A stretch of 64,000 nt of DNA, from positions 741,236-805,235 of the forward strand of contig KE159598.1 in NCBI GenBank assembly GCA_000403275.2. The letters run 5' to 3'. Below the pieces are notes generated by a model that was not told the origin of the DNA, made no database searches, and worked only from the letters and a program-made list of their open reading frames with translations. The position numbers and the translations under genes are program-made. Origin of the DNA: Lachnospiraceae bacterium 28-4 (GTDB lineage: Bacteria > Bacillota > Clostridia > Lachnospirales > Lachnospiraceae). Shown here in pieces: positions 10,295 to 16,865 of this stretch. Positions within the stretch are counted from its first letter, which is position 1; every line of letters starts with the position of its first letter.

Positions 10295-10302
10295 TAAAAT
10301 TA
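10295..10302. repeat. Target site duplication, right copy
   Basis: TAAAATTA matches 8703-8710 exactly. Collapsing both copies restores the ATPase reading frame. Confidence 0.85.
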
Positions 10303-10754
10303 TTAAAATTGAATTTGAAAAAAATAGTGAATATATATGTTTGACTTATGAGGATAAATCAAAAACTCAGGGTACAGAGATCGTCTTGGATTATGAACAG
10401 TTTATGAGTATATTCCCTAATGGTATTTCGGAAATAAAAAGTTTTGTTGAAGATAATTTCTTGGATTTTGGAGTTTGGATAAAGATTTTAGTACAGGAAA
10501 AGAGCCAGCAGGAAACATATATATGCAATTTAAGAAAACCAGAAGATGTTTTGGCGGAAAAGATATGTTTGAACCAATATTTGGATGGAATAGAAGCATA
10601 TGTGGAATGTAATTATAAAGGACTCAATTTTGCAAAAAAGATAAAAGACTTAAATGGAAATAAAAGTTATTATTACAATCATATAGAAAATGAAATAATA
10701 GAAGAAGATAATAAGACCAGGTGTATCTTAAGAGTATTTTATTGCCGAATCTGA
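10303..10754 (+). pseudogene. Hsp90-like ATPase gene, 3' part downstream of IS4
   Basis: The continuation of the interrupted gene reads IKIEFEKNSEYICLTYEDK...GTEIVLDYEQFM and runs to a stop at 10754. The GTEIVLDYE segment is typical of the strand region that follows the Hsp90 G2 box. The original end may also be shifted. In another frame from about 10728 to a TAG at 10816-10818 the text reads IAESENYPPIFSGWGYSQ, which looks protein-like. Any product from this part would lack the nucleotide site. Confidence 0.6.
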
Positions 10755-10883
10755 AAATTATCCTCCCATATTTAGCGGATGGGGTTATTCTCAAGATCGG
10801 CTAAATGAGAAAGTATAGTTTTTTCATCTTTTCTATTATATAAAGATGAAAAATAGAAAGGATTATTGATAAGGAGAATTATC

Positions 10884-11219
10884 ATGTTGAAATTGGAGAT
10901 AAAATTGGATGAAAATAAAATTAATAAAGAGCAAAAATATAGTGTTTCCAGTATTTATCAAATCTTAGGTCAAGCTTTTGATAGTTATCAATTAAGAAAA
11001 GAGTATGAGCCTGATGGCACAATTGTATTTTATGGAAGCGGAAACTCTAGAGATTATGGAGCATTTGGATGTATTATTACATCTTTAAAAGAGAAATCGT
11101 GGTTTATGGATTATGTAATTAAATGGATTTGGTACAATAGTGATGATGGTGAGAATGAAAAAGATTTTGCTATTGAAGACGTTCTGTATCATTATACAAA
11201 GAGAGTGAGTGTAGCGTAA
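10884..11219 (+). CDS. Small hypothetical protein upstream of vapD remnant
   Basis: This 111-residue protein starts at ATG 10884, preceded by AAGGAG at 8 bases spacing. It is acidic, aromatic-rich and has no signal peptide or membrane segment. Visible segments include GTIVFYGSGNSRDYGAFGCI and WFMDYVIKWIWYNSDDG. I do not recognise the family. Its stop overlaps the start of the VapD-like gene (TAATG), so the two were translationally coupled. A toxin-antitoxin-like pairing is possible but unproven. Confidence 0.55.
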   Translation: MLKLEIKLDENKINKEQKYSVSSIYQILGQAFDSYQLRKEYEPDGTIVFYGSGNSRDYGAFGCIITSLKEKSWFMDYVIKWIWYNSDDGENEKDFAIEDVLYHYTKRVSVA

Positions 11220-11419
11220 TGACAAGACGTGAAGTAAAGCATTTCAAAGCACTATATTTTGACTTATGTGTAAAAGATTTAGAAAAATATTATTCTGCTG
11301 CGAATCCCAGAGGAGCTTATCGAAAGATACAGGATTATTTGCTTCAACGACAGTTTTCACATGAACAGTATTCGGGTTACCATTCACAATATAAAACAAC
11401 ATATTTATTGATTTTATGA
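11219..11419 (+). pseudogene. Truncated VapD-like protein
   Basis: The 66-residue reading is LYFDLCVKDLEKYYSAANPRGAYRKIQDYLL followed by HEQYSGYHSQYKTT. It matches my knowledge of the N-terminal half of VapD-like ribonucleases (Cas2-like ferredoxin fold; Asp in the first strand). The family usually runs to about 90-130 residues. Here the frame ends at 11419, and repeat copy 2 starts 11 bases later, so the C-terminal half is missing. It is probably inactive. Confidence 0.55.
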
Positions 11420-11429
11420 ATGGTTTAAG

Positions 11430-11762
11430 ATTTGGGGGAAGAACCTTACCCCCAAATTCCCCCAAATGGGAAAAGGTTATCTCCCAAATTTGAAAAATAA
11501 GAAACAAGAAGTTTTAAGAAGTAAAATGAATTTTCCCCCAAAATAAAATTTGGGGGATACGGTTGGAAAGGTATTGATTCAGAGCAGTCAAAAATCACTA
11601 CAAAGCCAGTAAAATACATACTTCTGGGGATATGCGACCAGGACATGAAATAGGGAAAGTTCGCGAAGCAGATGAATCAGTAGAAATTTGTCGAAATAAG
11701 GCGAATAGAGATAGGAAAAACCCTTGTGAATGGTGCGTGAATGCCATTTGCAGGGGTCTTTA
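11430..11762 (+). repeat. ~340-bp non-coding repeat, copy 2
   Basis: This is the second copy of the element at 6070-6414, with the same opening hairpin ATTTGGGGG/CCCCCAAAT, a shared internal block including GATGAATCAGTAGAAATTTG, and the same terminator-like end. It directly follows the truncated VapD-like gene. A strong promoter and a toxin-antitoxin remnant come right after it. Confidence 0.7.
11719..11762 (+). terminator. Terminator-like hairpin closing repeat copy 2
   Basis: CCCTTGTGAATGG pairs with CCATTTGCAGGG with one bulge and is followed by a short T-rich tail. Confidence 0.5.
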
Positions 11763-11803
11763 ATGTTTTATGTTGCGAAAGGAAATTAGAGACTAGAAAT
11801 AGG

Positions 11804-11832
11804 TTGAATTCATCCTATAAATTGGATATAAT
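11804..11832 (+). promoter_or_regulatory. Sigma-A promoter of the phd-doc remnant
   Basis: TTGAAT at 11804-11809, a 17-base spacer, and a perfect TATAAT at 11827-11832. The antitoxin start codon is 24 bases downstream, with an AGGAGG ribosome binding site between. Confidence 0.75.
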
Positions 11833-11855
11833 AAAACTATCAGGAGGTATGGACG

Positions 11856-12098
11856 ATGACAATAAATACAAATACAATGGTTTCTATTACGGAAGCAAAT
11901 CAGAACTTTTCAAAAGTAGCACGATTAGTGGATGAACATGGAACAGCAGTCATTCTAAAAAATAATGTACCAAGATACCTTGTCATAGATTTCAGCAAAG
12001 CTGAGCATGATGCTGTTGCGTCAAATGAAGATGTATTGAGTATATCGAAACGATTAATTGAGAAGAATAAGGAATCTTATGAGGTGCTTGCAAAATGA
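11856..12098 (+). CDS. Phd/YefM-type antitoxin
   Basis: This 80-residue protein starts at ATG 11856 behind CAGGAGG. VSITEANQNFSKVARLVDEHG and ILKNNVPRYLVID are the classic N-terminal Phd/YefM DNA-binding fold, which represses its own promoter and neutralises a Doc or RelE-type toxin with the C-terminal tail. It overlaps the next frame by ATGA (12095-12098), the usual coupling of antitoxin and toxin. The gene looks intact although its toxin is not. Confidence 0.85.
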   Translation: MTINTNTMVSITEANQNFSKVARLVDEHGTAVILKNNVPRYLVIDFSKAEHDAVASNEDVLSISKRLIEKNKESYEVLAK

Positions 12099-12388
12099 TA
12101 AAGCTGACAAAAGAACAGATGCTATTGCTTCATACTCAGTTAATAGAGACTACCGGAGGAAGCGATGGGATTAGAGACATGGGTCTGCTTGAATCTGCAT
12201 TAGAAAGTCCTTTCCAATCTTATGGTGGAGAAGAATTATATCCAAAAAAGGTGGAAGATTTTGTGGAAGCATTAGATATTTCGGCGCATGAACCGGAAAG
12301 GCGGCCTTCCAAACCGATTATTCCGTTAGTTACTAATATAGGGGAAATACGTAAGTTTATGGGAATGGAGAATAGAGAAAATGAATGA
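12095..12388 (+). pseudogene. Truncated Doc toxin fused to the tail of an unrelated antitoxin
   Basis: The first ~47 residues (IKLTKEQMLLLHTQLIETTG, SDGIRDMGLLESAL, GGEELYP) are the N-terminal part of Doc, a Fic-fold kinase that phosphorylates EF-Tu. The catalytic HPFxxGNKR loop and everything after is missing. The frame then runs into KKVEDFVEALDISAHEPERR and PIIPLVTNIGEIRKFMG, which is not Doc. Its stop overlaps the start of the broken acetyltransferase gene, the position expected of the antitoxin for that gene. I infer a deletion that joined two toxin-antitoxin operons. The product is not expected to be toxic. Confidence 0.65.
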
Positions 12389-12822
12389 TTGCATAGCAGT
12401 AAATATTTAAGATATGCTTAAAGCAATCGGAGAGGAGGAATTATTAAGACTTCTTTCCGATTTTTCGTGTCCATTAAATAGGGAAGTGGAGGATTTTGTA
12501 CGAAATAAATCTATTGATTTTGCACAAAGGAAACTTTCCATTACATATCTTGTTATGAAGAGAACAAATGAGGCGAAAAATATTCTTGTAGGGATTTATA
12601 CGTTATCTCATAAGGCTATTAAAATTGCGGATTCCAATATTAGTAATACAACTCGTAAAAACTGTTGAGATATGCAACTTTGGATAAGGATACCAATAGA
12701 TACAATATTTCTGCATTTTTAATTGCACAGTTTGGGAAAAACAATGCAGTACCAGAAAAATATTCAATTACTGGAAACGAATTAATGGATTTAACGTTTG
12801 AGTTGCTGAAACATGTTCAATA
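12381..12822 (+). pseudogene. Broken GNAT-type acetyltransferase (possible toxin)
   Basis: The start is ATG 12381, overlapping the previous stop. An in-frame TAA at 12408 interrupts MNDCIAVNI-*-DMLKAIGEEELL, most simply a former CAA. A second lesion is the loss of one A in the run 12657-12661: restoring six A joins NTTRK to KLLRYATLDKDT. The combined text (SIDFAQRKLSITYLVM, LVGIYTLSHKAI, YNISAFLIAQFGKN) has GNAT strand order. The 3' end is cut at about 12820, where a different gene begins. The order antitoxin tail-GNAT resembles acetyltransferase toxin-antitoxin modules. Confidence 0.6.
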
Positions 12823-13175
12823 TTGCGCTGGCAACAGCAGAAAAGGGAGTTCCTTATGTACGGTATGTAAATGCCTATTATGAGAATGGAGCGTTTTATG
12901 TTATTACCTATGCACTTTCAAATAAAATAAAACATTTAGAAAACAATCCTGTGATTGCAATAGCCGGTGGATGGTTTACCGCACATGGCAAGGGGATAAA
13001 TTTAGGTTATTTTGGAAAGGAAGAAAACCATAGGATTGCAAAGAGGCTGAAAGAAGTGTTCTCTGAATGGATTGATAACGGGCATACTGATCTTGAGGAT
13101 GAGAACACGGTTATTTTATGTGTGGAATTGACAGATGGGCTTTTGCTTTCACATGGGACAAGGTACGAGTTTTAG
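12813..13175 (+). pseudogene. Pyridoxamine-5'-phosphate-oxidase-like flavin protein, 5' truncated
   Basis: The frame from ATG 12813 reads FNIALATAEKGVPYVRYVNA, FYVITYALSNKIKHLENNP, GEWF-like GGWFTAHGKG and HGTRYEF. This is the split-barrel FMN-binding fold of the PNPOx family, at 120 residues instead of about 140-150. No ribosome binding site precedes it and the upstream sequence belongs to the broken acetyltransferase, so the N-terminus was probably lost at the junction near 12815-12822. A short expressed form cannot be excluded. Confidence 0.55.
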
Positions 13176-13202
13176 GCTTTCAATTTCCGGAGGGATTTTA
13201 TT

Positions 13203-13682
13203 ATGAAATTTCAAAGAACAGATGGCAAAAATAAAGATTTTATAGAAAACTGTAGGCTTCTTGATATGGATCTGGACTGACGTGTCGGAAAAAAGATAGA
13301 AAGAGACAAATACAAAAAATATAACCAGTTGGATGAAATTAAGGAAGCAATCGTTGTGTATGAAGGGAAGCGGGTAATTGGCGGCGGAGCCATCAGAAGA
13401 TATGATGATGAAACGATAGAATTGAAGCGGGTGTTTGTACATACGGAATATCAGGGACGGGGCATAGGGAGCAGGATTGTTTCCCTGTTGATGGAATGGG
13501 CCGTAGAACTGGGATATAAAAAAATGGTTCTGGAAACCGGGGAGTTATTGGCTGAATCCTGCGCCGTATATAAAAGGCTGGGTTTTCAGGTGATCCCGAA
13601 TTATGGTCCGTATGAGGATATGCCGGAATCATTGTGTATGGCAAAGGATTTGAAAAGCGGGAGGCGGGCAGATGCGGGATAA
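13203..13682 (+). pseudogene. GNAT acetyltransferase with in-frame stop
   Basis: ATG 13203 follows GGAGGGA and opens MKFQRTDGKNKDFIENCRLL. A TGA at 13278-13280 interrupts the frame after 25 codons; a CGA to TGA change would explain it. Beyond the stop the same frame continues as KYNQLDEIKEAIVVYEGKRV, RVFVHTEYQGRGIGSRIVSLL (acetyl-CoA loop RGIGSR) and AVYKRLGFQVI to 13682. A truncated protein could start at TTG 13329 and retain the acetyl-CoA site but not the first strands. Confidence 0.65.
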
Positions 13683-14154
13683 AAATTTTAATATGCAGCT
13701 AAGGCGGGCGGAATGCCCGGTAAAGGTTGCGGAGATCGTGGAGAAGACAATAAGGGCCGTCTATCCCCATTATTATCCTTCTGGGGCGGTACAGTTTTTT
13801 CTGGACCTGCATAACGAACAGAGGGTAAGGGAAGCGCTTGCCAGGGAAGATATTTATTTTGCGGAGGTGCAGGGGGAAATTGTGGGAACCGGGAGTATCT
13901 GGGGGAATGAGATCTGCAGGCTGTTTATCTTACCGGAATACCAGGCAAAGGGTTATGGAAACAGGCTGATGGATTTCCTGGAAGATATGGTTTTCAGGAA
14001 ATATCATGCAGTACATATTGATGCGTCTTTTCCGGCGGAAAGTATGTATTTAAAACGGGGATACCGGATAAAAACCTATGAGAAAATTGAAGCAGGGGGC
14101 GGGGACTATCTCTGTTACCATACAATGGAAAAGGCGGCAGGTGGAAAGGGATAA
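13672..14154 (+). CDS. GNAT family N-acetyltransferase
   Basis: This 160-residue protein starts at ATG 13672, overlapping the previous gene by 11 bases, with GGGAGGCGGG just upstream. LFILPEYQAKGYGNRLMDFLE gives the acetyl-CoA pyrophosphate loop (QAKGYG), and AESMYLKRGYRI the C-terminal helix-strand of the fold. The substrate cannot be read from sequence. It lies in a tight co-directional run of small enzymes. Confidence 0.85.
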   Translation: MRDKNFNMQLRRAECPVKVAEIVEKTIRAVYPHYYPSGAVQFFLDLHNEQRVREALAREDIYFAEVQGEIVGTGSIWGNEICRLFILPEYQAKGYGNRLMDFLEDMVFRKYHAVHIDASFPAESMYLKRGYRIKTYEKIEAGGGDYLCYHTMEKAAGGKG

Positions 14155-14174
14155 AGATTTTCAGGAGGGAACAG

Positions 14175-14936
14175 ATGGATAAATGGTTTACGGTTGACAG
14201 GATAGATGAGGATACTTATATCATCAGCGAATACCGGCATTGGGAGGAAACACATTGTTATCTGCTGAATGGTTCCGGGCGGAGTCTGCTGATCGATACG
14301 GGGCTTGGGATCTGTAATATTTATGATGAGGTGGTGAAGCTGACAGACCAGCTGGTTACGGCTGTTGCCACGCATATCCATTGGGATCATATCGGAGGGC
14401 ATAAATATTTTCCGGATTTCTATGCCCATGAAGAGGAACTGGGGTGGCTGTCGGGCGGGTTCCCTTTGTCTATGGAAACGGTCAGGGGCATGGTAGTTGA
14501 CCGTTGTGAACTGCCGGAAGGTTATGATGTGGGCAGCTATGAGATGTTCCAGGGGAGGCCGTCCGTGGTTCTGCGCGGTGGGGAAGAGATTGACATTGGC
14601 GGGAGGATGATAAAGGTGTTTCATACGCCGGGACATTCACCGGGGCATATGTGCTTTTGGGAACCGGGGCGGGGGTATCTTTTTACAGGGGATCTGATCT
14701 ACAAAGATACCTTGTTTGCATATTATCCATCTACAGATCCGGGAGCTTATCTTTCCTCACTGGAAAAGATGGCGCTTCTTCCTGTGGAAAGGGTGTTTCC
14801 GGCGCACCATTCCCTGGATATCCAGCCGGAGATTATCGGCCGTATGAGAGATGCTTTCCAGGGATTGAAGGAAAGCGGGAAACTGCGTCATGGGAGCGGG
14901 ACTTTTGATTACGGAGACTGGGCGGTCTGGCTGTGA
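14175..14936 (+). CDS. Metallo-beta-lactamase-fold hydrolase
   Basis: This 253-residue cytoplasmic protein starts at ATG 14175 behind AGGAGGG. The metal motif THIHWDHIGGH (HxHxDH), then HTPGHSPGH and FTGDLIYKDTLF provide the His/Asp ligands of the glyoxalase-II-like branch, and PAHHS near residue 215 the last His. The likely reaction is hydrolysis of a thioester or lactone-type substrate, which is not identifiable. Its stop overlaps the start of the next gene. Confidence 0.85.
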   Translation: MDKWFTVDRIDEDTYIISEYRHWEETHCYLLNGSGRSLLIDTGLGICNIYDEVVKLTDQLVTAVATHIHWDHIGGHKYFPDFYAHEEELGWLSGGFPLSMETVRGMVVDRCELPEGYDVGSYEMFQGRPSVVLRGGEEIDIGGRMIKVFHTPGHSPGHMCFWEPGRGYLFTGDLIYKDTLFAYYPSTDPGAYLSSLEKMALLPVERVFPAHHSLDIQPEIIGRMRDAFQGLKESGKLRHGSGTFDYGDWAVWL

Positions 14937-15499
14937 TGGGGGTGTTTATGAGGGATGAAGGAAGGATGGAGACAGAAGATATTATTCTTGGAAAGGCAAA
15001 ATATGAGGATTGGAGATCGATATACCGGAATGTCTGGTCAAGGCCGGAAACAGCAGAATATATGGTATGGAAAGTGACGGCTGATGAGGATGGGGCCAGG
15101 GAGAGGATACAGAGGACGATCGTATGGCAGGAAACCCATGATGCGTGGCTGGTCTATGAGAGGGGCAGCGGGCAGGCCATTGGTTTTGCCGGAGTGGAGG
15201 AAACAGAGCCGCATATTTATCATGAGACTGGTATTGCCTTGGGACCGGAGTATGTGGGAAGGGGATATGGGAAACAGATACTGCGTTTATTGATGGAATA
15301 CTGTATTTCTTTAGACGGGCAGGAATTTTATTATTCTACACGGGCAGGGAATCTTGCTTCAAGGGCACTGGCCTTATCCTGCGGATTGACTTATCACCAT
15401 TCGGAGCGGAGGACAGATCAGCGCAGTGGGAAAACTTATGAATTGGAGATTTATAAAAAGAATCTGGAAAGTATAGGGGTGGGATATGAAGCCGGATGA
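14936..15499 (+). CDS. GNAT family N-acetyltransferase (RimJ/RimL-like)
   Basis: The protein has about 187 residues from ATG 14936, which overlaps the upstream stop as ATGA. GTG 14933, ATG 14948 and ATG 14966 are alternative starts. The sequence IILGKAKYEDWRSIYRNVWS, GIALGPEYVGRGYGKQILRLL (acetyl-CoA loop GRGYGK) and NLASRALALSCGLTYHHSE fits the larger RimJ/RimL-like GNAT type, which often modifies proteins or antibiotics. The target is unknown. Confidence 0.82.
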   Translation: MGVFMRDEGRMETEDIILGKAKYEDWRSIYRNVWSRPETAEYMVWKVTADEDGARERIQRTIVWQETHDAWLVYERGSGQAIGFAGVEETEPHIYHETGIALGPEYVGRGYGKQILRLLMEYCISLDGQEFYYSTRAGNLASRALALSCGLTYHHSERRTDQRSGKTYELEIYKKNLESIGVGYEAG

Positions 15500-15932
15500 G
15501 ATATTGAAGTATTGCCTGGAGAATCTGGAGGGCAGCGTCCTTGTGGAGAGCTGGGGAGAAAAGGGGATTTTTTATAATCCCGGACGTGTGCTGAAAAGGG
15601 GCGTGTACATATTGACGGTCAAGGAGAAGGACGGGGATAACGATAAAGGCTCTAAGCTGGACAGGCCAGGAGTTTACCGGGTGAACCTGGGTGTTCGTAA
15701 GGATACGTTTGTGAAGCTGTTCGGGGCTGTGCCAAAACGTCCGGGGGCAGGCGGGGTTGTGGAAATGGATTATGATTTTTCTGCGGCTGACTGCTTTTTA
15801 CCCCATCCGGTCTATGCGTGGATGGGGTGGATGTGTGTGCTGAATCCGTCGGAAGAGACTTTTGAGGCTTTGAGGCCGTATATCCGGGAAGCATATGAAT
15901 GCGCAAAAGAAAAATTTGCCAAAAGAAAGTGA
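15486..15932 (+). CDS. DUF6194 family protein
   Basis: This 148-residue protein starts at ATG 15486 (upstream GGGGTGGG), overlapping the acetyltransferase by 14 bases. The sequence KLDRPGVYRVNLGVRKDTF, LPHPVYAWMGWMCVLNPSEE and EALRPYIREAYECA matches the DUF6194 pattern as I know it. It is soluble with no signal peptide. No function is established. Its position in a detoxification-like run is the only context. Confidence 0.7.
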   Translation: MKPDEILKYCLENLEGSVLVESWGEKGIFYNPGRVLKRGVYILTVKEKDGDNDKGSKLDRPGVYRVNLGVRKDTFVKLFGAVPKRPGAGGVVEMDYDFSAADCFLPHPVYAWMGWMCVLNPSEETFEALRPYIREAYECAKEKFAKRK

Positions 15933-15964
15933 AATGAGTGGAAACGAAAAGGGAGAATCTGAAA

Positions 15965-16591
15965 ATGAATACTTATCAGGTGATAGACGAAAAAAACTGG
16001 GAGAGAGCCATGCACTGTATGGTTTTCAGGGAAAGCGTGGAGCCTGCTTTCTGTGTGACATTTGAGGCGGATATCACAAATTTCCGGCGGAAGGTAAAGG
16101 CGCAGAACCTCTCTTTTACGCTTGCGTTTGTGTATGCGATATGTAAATGCGCGGATGAGATTGAAGCGTTCCGGTATCGTTTCCTGGATAGGAAGGTGGT
16201 TCTTTTTGCGCATATTGATACTGCGTTTACTTATCTGAATCAGGATACGGGGCTGTTCAAAGTGGTCAATGTGCCGCTTCGGGGCAGTATTCAGGAATAT
16301 GTGGAGACGGCGGGGAGGATTGCAAGGGAGCAGAAGGAATATTTTACAGGCCCCCTTGGAAATGATGTGTTCCAGTGTTCGCCTATGCCCTGGGTCACGT
16401 ATACGCATATTTCACATACCAATTCTGGGAAAAAGGATAATGCGACGCCCTTGTTTGACTGGGGGAAATATTATGAGAAGGGTAGTAAGATTGTCATGCC
16501 TGTATCTGCCCAGGCTCATCATTCTTTTGTGGATGGGATACATATTGGACAGTTTGCGGATAGGCTCCAGGAATATTTGGAATCATTTTAG
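15965..16591 (+). CDS. Chloramphenicol acetyltransferase-fold protein (CatA-like)
   Basis: This 208-residue protein starts at ATG 15965 behind GGGAG. QAHHSFVDGIHIGQFADRLQE near residue 183 holds the HHxxxDG catalytic motif of type A chloramphenicol acetyltransferases (family length ~215), and the start YQVIDEKNWERAMHCMVF fits the N-terminal strand. The family transfers acetyl from acetyl-CoA as a trimer. Chromosomal clostridial members often do not confer resistance, so chloramphenicol as substrate is not established. A terminator follows at 16681. Confidence 0.8.
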   Translation: MNTYQVIDEKNWERAMHCMVFRESVEPAFCVTFEADITNFRRKVKAQNLSFTLAFVYAICKCADEIEAFRYRFLDRKVVLFAHIDTAFTYLNQDTGLFKVVNVPLRGSIQEYVETAGRIAREQKEYFTGPLGNDVFQCSPMPWVTYTHISHTNSGKKDNATPLFDWGKYYEKGSKIVMPVSAQAHHSFVDGIHIGQFADRLQEYLESF

Positions 16592-16680
16592 GAGCGGAGG
16601 TTGGATTATGTCCAAAGGGCATATCGCATGACACGCCTTTCAGGTGGTCAATCAAAGGTATAACGTAAGTTTACAAAAAG

Positions 16681-16719
16681 GACTGAAAATGCTGGGGAGG
16701 CATCTTTCAGTCTTTTTTT
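16681..16719 (+). terminator. Rho-independent terminator after the CatA-like gene
   Basis: GACTGAAA-ATGC pairs with GCAT-CTTTCAGTC and is followed by seven T. The rest of 16592-16865 holds no gene I can support. Confidence 0.8.
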
Positions 16720-16865
16720 CAACCATTGGAACTCGTGACCTTTGACAATCTGTACCCAAAAAAGTGCGAATGGTAACGAAAAGTTTTTTTCAGTAAAATA
16801 CCTGCTATGCTGATAAGGACTGTCGTATAAAAAACTATGGATGAGATGAAGCGGGGTGCAGAATC

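Noticed and set aside
11420-11770. Type III toxin-antitoxin RNA (tandem-repeat antitoxin before a toxin)
   Set aside because: The CCCCCAAAT motifs are not regular tandem repeats, and the gene after copy 2 is a Phd-type antitoxin, not a ToxN-like nuclease.
16795-16820. Sigma-28-like promoter (TAAA...GCTGATAA) upstream of the chemoreceptor
   Set aside because: The spacing between the two boxes is about 11 bases, too short for a flagellar sigma promoter.
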